Source: Nocardioides jensenii JCM 1364 = NBRC 14755 (lineage in GTDB: Bacteria > Actinomycetota > Actinomycetes > Propionibacteriales > Nocardioidaceae). From it: 64,000 nt of DNA. The notes below the pieces were generated by a model, which searched no databases, was not told the origin of the DNA, and saw only the letters and a list, made by a program, of their open reading frames with translations. The stretch is taken from assembly GCF_001552535.1 (NCBI RefSeq), contig NZ_BCRJ01000008.1:62001-126000 (forward strand). Reading direction: 5' to 3'. Made by a program: the position numbers and the translations under genes. Below, piece after piece: positions 1 to 8,258 of this stretch; the stretch's first letter is position 1, and every line of letters starts with the position of its first letter.

Positions 1-108
1 GTGAGGGCGGTTGTCCGATGCTCCGCGCGATCCACCACTCCGAAGGGACGTCGACTCCCACGAGCTGTCCCCGATCACCATCGATCTCTCGCCCCGGCGC
101 TGAGAACA

Positions 109-136
109 CCCTCAGGATTCCTCAACACCCTCACAG
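109..136 (+). promoter_or_regulatory. CCTCA direct repeats upstream of a small secreted protein gene
   Basis: Three CCTCA boxes follow each other with their TCA triplets at 112, 122 and 131, so roughly one helical turn apart. The same arrangement with the same 10- and 9-base spacing occurs at 6304-6331 upstream of the paralogous gene. Regularly phased direct repeats are typical of OmpR/PhoB-type response regulators. No such regulator lies in the window, so the binding protein is unknown. Confidence 0.5.
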
Positions 137-195
137 TCGCCCTTGCGCACTCTGGGTTACAGGTCGCAACCGCGACCGCTACGGAAGGAAGTCCC

Positions 196-468
196 ATGAA
201 GAAGCTCAACCGAACCGCCGCGGTCGTCGGGACCGCCGCTGTCCTGGCCGCTCTCGGCCTCGGCGGCGCCGTCACAGCGGCCCAGGCCGACACCAACCCT
301 GCCCCCTCGACCGTGCAGACGTCGGACGGTGACGGCGAGGTCAACGACGCCACTGAGGGCACCGAGACGGAGTCGCAGGAGGCCGAGGACGGTCCCAACC
401 AGGGCCCGGACGCCAACCCCAACGAGCCCGGCCACCAGGACGCCGACGAGTCCGGCGAGACCAAGTAG
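196..468 (+). CDS. Small acidic secreted protein, paralogue of 6394-6753
   Basis: This gene encodes a 90-residue protein. It has a signal peptide (MKKLNR, then an Ala/Leu/Gly-rich hydrophobic stretch ending near AAQA at about residue 33) and a mature part rich in Asp, Glu, Asn, Pro and Gly. The mature part contains the motif GPNQGPDANPNEPGHQ followed by DADESGE once. The ATG at 196 was chosen because GGAAGG precedes it and the signal peptide starts there; the open frame runs further upstream without support. I do not recognise a family. A secreted acidic protein could bind cations, but nothing proves it. The closest relative is the longer paralogue at 6394, which shares the upstream repeats and the downstream hairpin. 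Confidence 0.8.
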   Translation: MKKLNRTAAVVGTAAVLAALGLGGAVTAAQADTNPAPSTVQTSDGDGEVNDATEGTETESQEAEDGPNQGPDANPNEPGHQDADESGETK

Positions 469-517
469 CCGACCGATCCCCCGTTAGGTCGCTGCGTCGC
501 CAGTTCGTCGGTACATC

Positions 518-553
518 GGTGGGGCCCGTTGCCACCTGGCAGCGGGTCCCACC
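518..553 (+). terminator. Long hairpin after the small secreted protein gene
   Basis: GGTGGG and CCCACC arms enclose a further stem of CCCG/CGGG and TTGCC/GGCA type, giving a long stem with a short loop. No run of T follows, so it may be an mRNA 3' stabilising or weak terminator structure. The flanking bases resemble those before the better terminator at 6803-6845. Confidence 0.5.
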
Positions 554-622
554 TCTCCGCCCGGACGGCTTGCTCCGAGACACGCACCATCACCCATCCA
601 CTCGCACGTAAGGAAGAACGTC

Positions 623-1357
623 ATGAGCGAACCTGTGATCGAGCTGCAGGGCCTCCAGCACCGTTACGACACCGATCTGGTGTTGCGCGATGTGGATCTG
701 AGCATCGGGGAGGGCGAGATCTTCGGCTTCTTGGGGCACAACGGCGCCGGCAAGACCACCGCGATGAACATCTTGACCACCCTGCTGGAGCCCACGGGCG
801 GGACCGCAACGATCTGCGGGTACGACGTGGTCACCGACCGGCGCGAGGTGACCCGCCTCATCGGCTACCTGCCGGCCGATGTCCGCATGTACGGGCACAT
901 GAGCGCCGCTGAGAACCTGGAGTTCCTCGCCAAGCTCTCCGGCGTCCCCGACGCCCGGGCCGCTGCACGGGAAACCCTCGAATACCTGGGGTGTGCCGAT
1001 CTTGCCAAGCGCCGGGTGGGCACGTTCTCCACAGGCATGCGGCAACGGATCGGGATCGCCCAGGCCATCGTGCACCGACCGCACGTCCTGTTCCTCGACG
1101 AGCCCACCTCGGGCCTGGACCCGATGGGGGTGCGACAGCTGCGCGAGACCGTGCTCCAACTCAACCGCGACCTCGGCATGACCGTGTTCATGAACACCCA
1201 CCAGCTCAACGAGGTCTCCAAGGTGTGCACCACGATCGGGGTGCTCAACCATGGCGAGCTCATCTACAACGACAGCATCGAGGCAACGATGCGACGGTTC
1301 CCCGACGAGGCCTCGCTGGAGGACATCTACGTCCGAGTCGGGGACCTTGCCTCATGA
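623..1357 (+). CDS. ABC transporter ATP-binding protein
   Basis: This 244-residue protein is the ATPase of an ABC-2 type exporter. It carries a Walker A motif GHNGAGKTT near residue 38, the signature FSTGMRQR, and the Walker B segment LFLDEPTSGLD. The length fits a single nucleotide-binding domain of the CcmA / drug-exporter type. GGAAG upstream of the ATG gives a good ribosome site. Its TGA overlaps the ATG of the next gene by four bases, and two permease genes and a lipoprotein gene follow, so the four probably form one operon. The substrate cannot be read from the sequence. Confidence 0.93.
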   Translation: MSEPVIELQGLQHRYDTDLVLRDVDLSIGEGEIFGFLGHNGAGKTTAMNILTTLLEPTGGTATICGYDVVTDRREVTRLIGYLPADVRMYGHMSAAENLEFLAKLSGVPDARAAARETLEYLGCADLAKRRVGTFSTGMRQRIGIAQAIVHRPHVLFLDEPTSGLDPMGVRQLRETVLQLNRDLGMTVFMNTHQLNEVSKVCTTIGVLNHGELIYNDSIEATMRRFPDEASLEDIYVRVGDLAS

Positions 1358-2268
1358 TCGGCACCATCGCCTCGCAGCAGAGCCTGCTGCTGCGACGCCA
1401 ACACGTCGCCCTGGTCGGGCTGATCACGATGCTGGCCGTCACGGCCATAGCCGGGGTCCTGGGCTGGTCCAGCCACCACACGATCGTGCGGGTCTTCGAC
1501 CAGGCGGTCCGGTTGCAGGCAGCCGCGGGACAGCCGGCGCCACCGAACCCATTCCTGCTCAAGCCGAACCTGTCGCTGCTGTCCAACATGGTGGTCTACA
1601 TCCCGCTCATCGGGGCGCTCCTGGCACTGGTCGTGGGGCACCTGAGCATGGTCGATGACCAGAGCAAAGGGATGGGTCGGCTCCTGTTCACCCGGCAGGT
1701 CACCCGCACCCAGTACGCCCTGGGCAAGGTTCTGGCTGCGACCAGGTTCCTGGCCCTGACCCTGGTGGGGTGCGGCGTGGTCAGCATCGTGGCGCTGCTC
1801 GCCGTGAACCGGACCCTCGGTTCCTCGGACCTGGGCAGGCTCACCGGGTTCTACGTCCTCTCGTGGGCCTACCTGGCGGTCTTCGTCCTGGTCGGCATAC
1901 TGACGGCCCTGCTCACCCGCAGACGCTCCCTGGCCCTGCTCTCCGCGATCGGCGTGTGGCTGGTCATCACCTTCGTCGTCCCCCAGTTCACCTCAGGGCT
2001 ACGACCCACACAGTCACTCAACCCGCTGACCGAACCCGCCGGCACCTCCCAGGCGTTCTTCCGAGTCACCCAGCACGCCCAACCACTGTCCATCGTCGAG
2101 CAGTACAAGACCGCCGCCGGAAACATCCTCGGCACCTCACCCACCAGCCCCACCACCGAGACGGTGCTCACCATCGTGCCCACTCTCATCGCTGGGTTTG
2201 GGCTCCTCGTGCTGGTGCTCTGGCGGATCCAGCGCCACGACTACGCCAGGAGCGCCTCCGATGAGTGA
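1354..2268 (+). CDS. ABC-2 type permease
   Basis: This 304-residue membrane protein has an N-terminal hydrophobic segment (near residues 20-40), a large loop rich in Pro, and then five or so hydrophobic segments, as in ABC-2 permeases. The ATG at 1354 overlaps the end of the ATPase gene (ATGA), which sets the start; the open frame upstream is not used. It likely forms a heterodimeric membrane channel with the next permease. The residues VDDQSKGMGRLLFTRQVTR resemble the coupling region of gliding/Cu-processing (NosY-like) ABC-2 permeases. Confidence 0.88.
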   Translation: MIGTIASQQSLLLRRQHVALVGLITMLAVTAIAGVLGWSSHHTIVRVFDQAVRLQAAAGQPAPPNPFLLKPNLSLLSNMVVYIPLIGALLALVVGHLSMVDDQSKGMGRLLFTRQVTRTQYALGKVLAATRFLALTLVGCGVVSIVALLAVNRTLGSSDLGRLTGFYVLSWAYLAVFVLVGILTALLTRRRSLALLSAIGVWLVITFVVPQFTSGLRPTQSLNPLTEPAGTSQAFFRVTQHAQPLSIVEQYKTAAGNILGTSPTSPTTETVLTIVPTLIAGFGLLVLVLWRIQRHDYARSASDE

Positions 2269-3247
2269 GTCCACGAACCGCATCCTGCAGGTCGCCCGGC
2301 ACGAGTATCGAGCCGCCGTCCGAAGCCGTGCACTGATCATCCTGCTCGCCATCCTGGTCGTGGCCACCGGCTTCTCCGTGTTCATCGGGGCCACCGACTA
2401 CGCCGCACAGCTCGCGGAGTACGACGCCTACCGTGCGGCCGCACAAGCGCAGGGGTTGACCCGGATCGCCCCCTCGCCGCTCGCGGTCCTCTCCCTGCTC
2501 CGCGGCGCGTTCGAGTACCTGGAGATCATCGGGGCAATCATCGCGATCACCCTCGGGTACCTCTCGGTGTCGCGCGAGCGGGTCAGCCGCACCCTCCCCC
2601 TGCTGCGGTCCCGCCCGTTGACCGGCACGGAGCTGGCCGCCGGAACCTTCCTCGGCGCTCTAGCGATCTTCACCACCCTCATCGCAGCAACCGCGGTCGT
2701 CGGCATCGTCGCGCTCGGCACCATCGGGAACGACTGGATCAACCCCGCACAAGTCCTGCGGCTCACGCTGGCCTGCGTCGCGGCGCTGCTCTACCTCAGC
2801 GCGTTCTACTGCCTGGGCGCCATCGCCACCGCCAAGGCCAAGATGCCCGCCAACGGCCTGGTCATCGCACTGGGTATCTGGCTCCTGGTCGTCCTCGTCC
2901 TCCCCCAAATCGGCGACACCCTCGACGCGGACAACCAGCTCCCCGGGGGCCTGTTCCAGGCCTTGGGGCTCAACCACGACGGCGAAGTCGCCGTCCTCAC
3001 CCACTTCACCGGATACGAGCAGGTGCGGACCGGCATCGAGGAAGCCTCGCTCGCCAAGCACTTCGAGCGATTCGCGTTCGCGATGAGTGACGTCAAGGAA
3101 CGCTACCGGCCCTACGGCCTCCCCTGGCTCCTCAACGAGACCCGTCACGACATCGGCTGGCTGTTCGCCTACACCGCCGTCCTGTTCCTCGGCCTGCGCC
3201 GCACCCTCACCCGCCAACAACCCATCCCAACCGGAGGAAACTCATGA
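2261..3247 (+). CDS. ABC-2 type permease
   Basis: This 328-residue protein is the second permease of the exporter. The start at ATG 2261 overlaps the stop of the preceding gene by eight bases. It has an N-terminal hydrophobic segment, a loop, and several later hydrophobic segments, with the conserved-type sequence SVSRERVSRTLPLLRSRPLTG after the second segment. Its stop overlaps the next ATG by four bases. Together with the genes at 623 and 1354 it would make a complete transporter. Confidence 0.88.
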   Translation: MSESTNRILQVARHEYRAAVRSRALIILLAILVVATGFSVFIGATDYAAQLAEYDAYRAAAQAQGLTRIAPSPLAVLSLLRGAFEYLEIIGAIIAITLGYLSVSRERVSRTLPLLRSRPLTGTELAAGTFLGALAIFTTLIAATAVVGIVALGTIGNDWINPAQVLRLTLACVAALLYLSAFYCLGAIATAKAKMPANGLVIALGIWLLVVLVLPQIGDTLDADNQLPGGLFQALGLNHDGEVAVLTHFTGYEQVRTGIEEASLAKHFERFAFAMSDVKERYRPYGLPWLLNETRHDIGWLFAYTAVLFLGLRRTLTRQQPIPTGGNS

Positions 3248-3861
3248 CGAAGCAGAACCAGAACCACACCCGCCGGCACCCCGGCCGAGCGACCCGAGCG
3301 GCCCTGGCAACCGTAGCGGCCGTGGCCGTCCTGGCACTCGCCACCGCATGCGGAGGCTCCAGCACCAGCAGCGCCGGCGACACGACCCCATCCGCAGGCG
3401 GAAGTGCCGCCGACAGCTCGGCGGTCCTGCCGGTCCAGTCCAACCCGATCAAGAACACTTCGACGACCCAGGCACTGACCATCGACAGCGTCCTGGTCGA
3501 GAACAACGTCGACGCCTCCGGGGCGACCGCGGACGACCACCTCGAGATCGCGGTCACCAACAGCGGCAGCGCCGACCTGTCCGGGTTCGAGGTGTACTAC
3601 ACGATCACCGACTCCAAGACGTCCGACACCGAGTCCTACTACACCAAGCTCCCGCCATCTTTCACCGTCGCACCGGGAGCCAGCAGGGTCATCCACTTCG
3701 ACAACACGGGTGAGGCCGACCACTTCCCCACCAACCAGTACGGCCTCTACTACACCGACACCAACCCGCTCGATGTGACCGTCGAGGTCAGTGCCTCCGA
3801 CAGTGCACCCCAGACCCTCACCGTCGCCAAGGACGCCGGCGGCGCAGAAGAAGCCGACTGA
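3244..3861 (+). CDS. Putative lipoprotein of the ABC operon
   Basis: The gene encodes 205 residues. A long basic N-terminus is followed by a hydrophobic stretch and a lipobox ending LATAC, so the mature protein should be a lipid-anchored exported protein. The mature part has a Ser/Thr-rich linker and then a beta-rich domain with alternating polar and hydrophobic residues, of the kind seen in CARDB/DUF4352-like immunoglobulin-fold proteins. It overlaps the preceding permease gene by four bases and probably works with that transporter. I cannot assign a precise family. Confidence 0.75.
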   Translation: MTKQNQNHTRRHPGRATRAALATVAAVAVLALATACGGSSTSSAGDTTPSAGGSAADSSAVLPVQSNPIKNTSTTQALTIDSVLVENNVDASGATADDHLEIAVTNSGSADLSGFEVYYTITDSKTSDTESYYTKLPPSFTVAPGASRVIHFDNTGEADHFPTNQYGLYYTDTNPLDVTVEVSASDSAPQTLTVAKDAGGAEEAD

Positions 3862-3947
3862 AGAGGGCAACCCAGCTCCGTGCGCCGAGTCTGCCTAGGC
3901 TTGGCCGCGTGGCTACTCGTCGACCGCACTCGGGGATAGACGGGTCG

Positions 3948-5210
3948 ATGAACGCATCCGCGCCAAGCCCCCAGTCACCCAGGCGGCCCAGGTGGTCGCC
4001 CTGGCGGACGGTCGTCGCGTTCGGAGCCGTCAGTCTCGCGGGTGACATGGTCTACGAGGGCATGCGCTCGATCGCGGGGCCCTTCCTCGGGAGCCTGGGC
4101 GCCACCGCACTCGTCGTCGGGCTCATCACCGGCGCCGGCGAGGCGATGGCGCTGATCCTTCGGTTGTTCTCCGGTCCGCTCGCGGACCGCAGCGGCCGGT
4201 ACTGGTCGCTGACCATCCTCGGCTACGCGATGACCGCGATCTGCGTGCCTCTGCTGGCGGTGGCGCCGTTCGTGGGCAGTGCGGGTCTGTTCCTGGCAGC
4301 GACGCTGATCCTGCTCGAGCGCGCCGGGAAGGCCATCCGGAGCCCGTCGAAGTCCGCTCTGCTCGCGCGCGTGGCGGTCTCGGTGGGTCGTGGCCGTGGC
4401 TTCGCCGTGCACAAGGCACTGGACCAGGTCGGGGCGTTCGCCGGTCCCCTCCTGGTCGCCGGCGTCATCGCCCTCGCCGGTGTCCAGTGGCCCGCGTTCG
4501 CGGCCCTGGCAGTCCCGGGCGCGGTGTGCATGCTGCTGCTGCTCACCCTCAAACGCCACTCGGACGAAGCACGACCCGAGCTCGAGGCCCCGCACGAGGA
4601 CGAGGGGTCGGGTGGCCCGTCGACCCACGGGAGCTCAGTCGTCGAGCCGCAGGCGCTGCCGGCGCACTTCTACGCCTTCGCCGTCTCGTGCGCCCTGGGC
4701 ACGCTGGGGTTGATGACGTTCGGGGTCATCTCCTACCACCTTGTCGAGGCCGGACTGGTCGCGACGGCCGTGGTCCCACTCCTCTACGCCGCCGCGATGG
4801 CGACCGAGGCGGTGGCCGCCCTGGGCACCGGATTCGCCTACGACCGCTGGGGCGCCCCCATCCTCTACACGCTCCCGGCGCTCATCGTCACCGTCCCGGT
4901 GCTCGCCCTTGCCGACACCTGGTCCCTCGTCCTCGCGGGCGTCCTCATCTGGGGGGCGGTGACCGGCGTCCAGGACTCGACCGTCAAGGCACTGGTGGCC
5001 GACCTGGTCCCCCAGCGCCGGCTCGCCACCGCCTACGGCGTCTTCGCGGCGTTCCAAGGCGTCGCGGCCCTGGCCGGCGGGACGCTGGCAGGCGGCCTCT
5101 ACACCGACCACCGCCCCCTGCTCGTCGCCCTGGTGGCCGTGGCTCAAGTCCTCTCCGCGGCCCTACTTGCGGTCGCGCTGCGCCGACGCGCCACGCACAC
5201 GCCGGTCTGA
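3948..5210 (+). CDS. MFS transporter
   Basis: This is a 12-helix major facilitator superfamily protein of about 420 residues. Near the N-terminus it reads FGAVSLAGDMVYEG, almost the same as the MFS protein at 11117-12364, so the two are paralogues. A helix 2-3 loop of the type GPLADRSGRYW matches the MFS A-motif. ATG 3948 is taken as the start because it places a normal short N-terminus before helix 1; a GTG at 3909 in frame is possible. Substrate unknown. Confidence 0.85.
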   Translation: MNASAPSPQSPRRPRWSPWRTVVAFGAVSLAGDMVYEGMRSIAGPFLGSLGATALVVGLITGAGEAMALILRLFSGPLADRSGRYWSLTILGYAMTAICVPLLAVAPFVGSAGLFLAATLILLERAGKAIRSPSKSALLARVAVSVGRGRGFAVHKALDQVGAFAGPLLVAGVIALAGVQWPAFAALAVPGAVCMLLLLTLKRHSDEARPELEAPHEDEGSGGPSTHGSSVVEPQALPAHFYAFAVSCALGTLGLMTFGVISYHLVEAGLVATAVVPLLYAAAMATEAVAALGTGFAYDRWGAPILYTLPALIVTVPVLALADTWSLVLAGVLIWGAVTGVQDSTVKALVADLVPQRRLATAYGVFAAFQGVAALAGGTLAGGLYTDHRPLLVALVAVAQVLSAALLAVALRRRATHTPV

Positions 5211-5265
5211 CCGCCCACACAGCTCAAACCGCCGTGACCAACCTCCGCCACCGGGCAGCCAGGGG

Positions 5266-5287
5266 TTCTCAGCGCTCTCTCAGGGGA
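5266..5287 (+). promoter_or_regulatory. CTCAG repeats next to a very short leader
   Basis: TCTCAG occurs twice, with TCA at 5269 and 5280, about 25 bases before the GTG start of the phosphoesterase gene. The boxes resemble the CCTCA boxes upstream of the two small secreted protein genes, so the three could share a regulator. The spacing here is 11 rather than 10 and 9, and only two boxes are seen. Confidence 0.3.
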
Positions 5288-5306
5288 ACTCGGCGACGAT
5301 GACGGG

Positions 5307-6215
5307 GTGCTGACCCGGCGAAGGACCCTGATCGGTGTCACCATCATTGCAACGCTGGCAGCACTCGCGGCTGCGGTGCTCCTTATCGGCTTCGACCGGT
5401 CCGCGGATCTGCCGTCGCCAGTCACCGGCGACAAGGTGCCAGCCCTCGCCCGGCCCCCGCTGGTACGGGTCGCAGTTGCCGGCGACACCGGGACCGGCGA
5501 CAGCGCCGAGGAGGCGACAGCCGAGCAGATGACCGAGCAAGCGCAGGCAAACGGTGGACCCTATGACGCCTTGCTGCTCCTGGGGGACCTCATCTACGAG
5601 GACGGCGAAGTTGACCTCGTCGACGACGCCGTCACCGATCCGTTCGCCGCCCTGCTCGAGAGCGGGACCACCCTGGTGCCGGTACTGGGCAACCATGACT
5701 ACGCCAGCGGTGAACAGACGCAGATCCTGGGCGCTCTCGGACGAGACACCACCTGGTATGCCACGCGTATCGGGCAGCTGCGGTTGGTCGTCCTCGACAC
5801 GGAACGCACCGATGACCCCAGCCAGACCGCATGGCTCGAAGACACGCTCGGGACTCCTCAGCCACCCGGCACGTGGACCGTCGTCGCGATGCACAAGCCC
5901 GCCTACTCGGCCGGGTACCACGGATCGGACGAGGAAGTGCAGCGGCTCTGGGCACCGCTCTTCGAAAAGTACGACGTGCCTCTGGTCCTGGCCGGGCACG
6001 ATCACGACTACCAGCGTTCGATGGCCATCAACGGCGTGACCTACGTCGTGTCCGGCGCTGGTGCAAAGCTGCGACCAACAGGGCAGGAGGACTTCACCGC
6101 GGTGAGCGCATCGACACTCCACTTCGCGGACTTGCTGGTCTACAGCGACCGCATCGTGCTCCGGGCCATCGACCAGGACGGGATGCTCGTCGACATGTTC
6201 ACCCTCCGCCGTTAG
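5307..6215 (+). CDS. Membrane-anchored or secreted metallophosphoesterase
   Basis: This 302-residue protein starts with a basic stretch and one hydrophobic segment (residues 8-28), then a calcineurin-like phosphoesterase domain. The metal-binding motifs appear in the usual order: GDTGTGD, GDLIY, GNHDY, a His in MHKPAYS, and GHDHDYQR. The layout is like purple acid phosphatases and related extracytoplasmic phosphatases, so it should hydrolyse phosphate esters outside the membrane. The GTG at 5307 has no clear ribosome site and the upstream repeats lie close, so the transcript may be leaderless. The upstream repeats hint at joint control with the small secreted proteins. Confidence 0.88.
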   Translation: MLTRRRTLIGVTIIATLAALAAAVLLIGFDRSADLPSPVTGDKVPALARPPLVRVAVAGDTGTGDSAEEATAEQMTEQAQANGGPYDALLLLGDLIYEDGEVDLVDDAVTDPFAALLESGTTLVPVLGNHDYASGEQTQILGALGRDTTWYATRIGQLRLVVLDTERTDDPSQTAWLEDTLGTPQPPGTWTVVAMHKPAYSAGYHGSDEEVQRLWAPLFEKYDVPLVLAGHDHDYQRSMAINGVTYVVSGAGAKLRPTGQEDFTAVSASTLHFADLLVYSDRIVLRAIDQDGMLVDMFTLRR

Positions 6216-6303
6216 TCAACCGCCGGCGATGCAAGAGGCATCGAACCGTTCCGAGCGGACACGTGCCACCCAGCGGCCCGGTTGGAGGGCGGTGATGAGG
6301 AGG

Positions 6304-6331
6304 TCCTCAGGATTCCTCAGCGTCCTCACAG
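6304..6331 (+). promoter_or_regulatory. CCTCA direct repeats upstream of the second small secreted protein gene
   Basis: Three CCTCA boxes with TCA at 6307, 6317 and 6326 repeat the exact spacing seen at 109-136. The surrounding sequence, CAGGATTCCTCA, is also the same, so the promoter region was copied together with the gene or is kept by selection. Confidence 0.5.
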
Positions 6332-6393
6332 CGATCCCTAGGCACTCTGAAGGCGCGAGGTCGCAACCGGCGACCACCCACCGAGGAGACACC

Positions 6394-6753
6394 ATGAGGA
6401 ACCTCAAGCGCAACGCCGCAATCGCCGGCGCCGCCGCGATCTTGGCGGCACTCGGCATCGGGGGTGCAGTCACCGCCCAGGCCTCGACCAACGACCCGGC
6501 CCCGATCGTGCAGCAATCCGAAGGCGACGGCGAGGTCGAGGGCGCCGAGGAGGCCAACGACGGCCCCAACCAGGGCCCCGACGCCAACCCCAACGAGCCC
6601 GGCCACCAGGACGCCGACGAGTCCGGCGAGGCTGAGGGCACCGAGGGCGCTGAAGGCGCTGAGGAGGCCGACGACGGTCCCAACCAGGGTCCCGACGCCA
6701 ACCCCAACGAGCCCGGCCACCAGGACGCCGACGAGTCCGGGGAGACCGAGTAA
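6394..6753 (+). CDS. Small acidic secreted protein with a duplicated motif
   Basis: This 119-residue paralogue of the protein at 196-468 has a similar signal peptide (MRNLKRNAAIAG, cleavage probably near TAQA). Its mature part carries the motif GPNQGPDANPNEPGHQ plus DADESGE twice, separated by a Glu/Gly/Ala linker, so the repeat was duplicated inside the gene. GAGGAGAC before the ATG gives a good ribosome site. The protein is strongly acidic. The function is unknown; extracytoplasmic cation binding is only a guess from composition. Confidence 0.82.
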   Translation: MRNLKRNAAIAGAAAILAALGIGGAVTAQASTNDPAPIVQQSEGDGEVEGAEEANDGPNQGPDANPNEPGHQDADESGEAEGTEGAEGAEEADDGPNQGPDANPNEPGHQDADESGETE

Positions 6754-6802
6754 GCGACCTGTCCCCCGTTCAGGTCGCTGAACCGCCGGCAGTCGGCACA
6801 TC

Positions 6803-6845
6803 GGTGGGGCTCGTTGCTCAACGCAACGGGCCCCACCTTTCTGTT
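6803..6845 (+). terminator. Rho-independent terminator
   Basis: An 8-base stem GGTGGGGC / GCCCCACC (6803-6810 with 6830-6837) is extended inward by CGTTG / CAACG and followed by TTTCTGTTT. It ends the transcript of the second small secreted protein gene. The outer stem matches the hairpin at 518-553. Confidence 0.75.
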
Positions 6846-6924
6846 TCGTCGAGGCATCTCACCTGCGCTGGGACGGGGCCGTTCGCCATCGTCGCTGGAG
6901 ATGATCGTGTGGTCTGTCCGGCAG

Positions 6925-6976
6925 TACCGGGCCCTTGTACCGGGCCTTTGCACCGGGCTCTTGTACAGGGCTGGGC
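6925..6976. repeat. Four 13-bp tandem units in an intergenic stretch
   Basis: TACCGGGCCCTTG, TACCGGGCCTTTG, CACCGGGCTCTTG and TACAGGGCTGGGC follow one another without gaps. The units decay from left to right. Apart from this array and the terminator before it, I see no gene in 6846-7173, which separates a + strand gene from the end of a minus-strand gene. Confidence 0.6.
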
Positions 6977-7173
6977 CCTTTGCGACTGCGAACTCGATGG
7001 GTGGCTCGTCTACGGTCACGTTGCGGACAGGAACGCCGAACGACGGTGCTGGTCTCGATGCGACAGGCTCGACCCGATCGTCAGTGTCCAGTCAGGACTC
7101 CTTGCGCAAACCCCTTCTTGATCGAGCGGCTGCCTGGAGGAGGCATCGGCCGCGCAGTGGCTGCGTCGTCGCC

Positions 7174-8214
7174 CTACGCATGGTGGTCGAGAAGGTCGTG
7201 GTGATCGCTGTCGTCGGCCGGTTCGGGGCTGACGTGGATCGTGACGTCCGAAAGCTTGGGAACCCCGTGCAGCAGTCGGTGATGTGCCTCATTGGCGATG
7301 TCGTGGGCGGCGATGACTCCCAGGCCTGCGTCGACGGTGATGCCAGCGTCGGCGACGATCCGGTGGCCGATCCAGCGCAGACGGACACGCTCGAGGCCGG
7401 TGACCCCGGGGGTGTCCAGGAGCGTCTGCTCAGCGGCTTCGGTGACCGCCGGGTCGATCGCGTCCATCAGGCGCCGGTAGATGTCCCGGGCGGCGCCTCG
7501 AAGCACCACGAGGATGGCGAGGGTGATCAAGATGCCCACGATGGGGTCCGCCAGGGGGTAGCCGAGGAGGACGCCCAGGGCGCCCGCGACCACTGCCAGG
7601 GAGGTGAATCCGTCCGTGCGCGCGTGAAGACCGTCGGCGACAAGGGCAGCGGAACCGATGCGTCGCCCGACCTTGATGCGATAGACGGCGACGAGCTCGT
7701 TACCGATGAAGCCGACGACACCCGCGGCTGCCACGACCCACGGGTAGGTAACGGTGGCACCGTTGACCAGCTTGTCGACCGACTCCCACCCGGCCACGGC
7801 CGCCGAGAGCGCGATCATCACGACGATGAAGATCCCGGCCAGGTCCTCCGCCCGGCCGAACCCGTAGGTGTAGCGACGGGTGGCGGCGCGGCGGCTCAGC
7901 ACGAAGGCCACCCACAGTGGCAGGGCGGTCAACGCGTCGGAGAAGTTGTGGATCGTGTCGGCCAGCAGGGCCGTCGAGTTCGTCAGGAAGACGACCACCA
8001 ACTGAGCTACGGCCGTGAGCCCGAGCACGACCAGGCTGATCTTCACCGCTCGGATGCCCTCAGCGCTGCCCTCCAGCTCGCTGTCGACGGAGTCAGCGGC
8101 GTCGTGGCTGTGCGGCTTGACGAGTTGCTTCAGCTTACCGAGCAGCCCATCGGCGTGGTCGTGTCCATGCACCGGGGCACCCCCGTGCTCATGTTCGTGC
8201 TCGTGCTCTGACAT
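7174..8214 (-). CDS. Cation diffusion facilitator family metal exporter
   Basis: This 346-residue inner-membrane protein exports divalent metal ions by antiport. The N-terminus is His-rich (EHEHEHEH and VHGHDHADG). The helices carry the CDF metal sites: DTIHNFSDAL in one helix and a later helix with GLHARTDGFTSL in place of the usual HxxxD site. A cytoplasmic C-terminal domain with HRIVADAGITVD follows. The ATG at 8214 is preferred over an upstream ATG because the His-rich tail starts there. It is divergent from an ArsR-type regulator gene, which fits metal-controlled expression. Zn, Cd or Co are the likely substrates. Confidence 0.9.
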   Translation of the reverse strand: MSEHEHEHEHGGAPVHGHDHADGLLGKLKQLVKPHSHDAADSVDSELEGSAEGIRAVKISLVVLGLTAVAQLVVVFLTNSTALLADTIHNFSDALTALPLWVAFVLSRRAATRRYTYGFGRAEDLAGIFIVVMIALSAAVAGWESVDKLVNGATVTYPWVVAAAGVVGFIGNELVAVYRIKVGRRIGSAALVADGLHARTDGFTSLAVVAGALGVLLGYPLADPIVGILITLAILVVLRGAARDIYRRLMDAIDPAVTEAAEQTLLDTPGVTGLERVRLRWIGHRIVADAGITVDAGLGVIAAHDIANEAHHRLLHGVPKLSDVTIHVSPEPADDSDHHDLLDHHA

Positions 8215-8238
8215 GCGGCCCAGTATCCGCGTGTCCGC

Positions 8239-8258
8239 GCATATACGCAAACGCTATG
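8239..8258 (+). promoter_or_regulatory. Possible ArsR/SmtB operator between divergent genes
   Basis: GCATATACGCAAACGCTATG is more AT-rich than its surroundings and has CATA and TATG ends around a repeated ACGC. It overlaps the start of the ArsR-type gene and lies 25 bases from the CDF gene start, where such a regulator would act on both. The symmetry is imperfect. Confidence 0.35.

Noticed and set aside
6925..6976. CRISPR array
   Set aside because: Units are only 13 bp and directly joined without spacers, and no cas gene is present in the window.
6814..8211. Long + strand open frame of 465 codons
   Set aside because: It is antisense to the CDF exporter gene and its translation has no recognisable domain; high GC makes such open shadow frames common.
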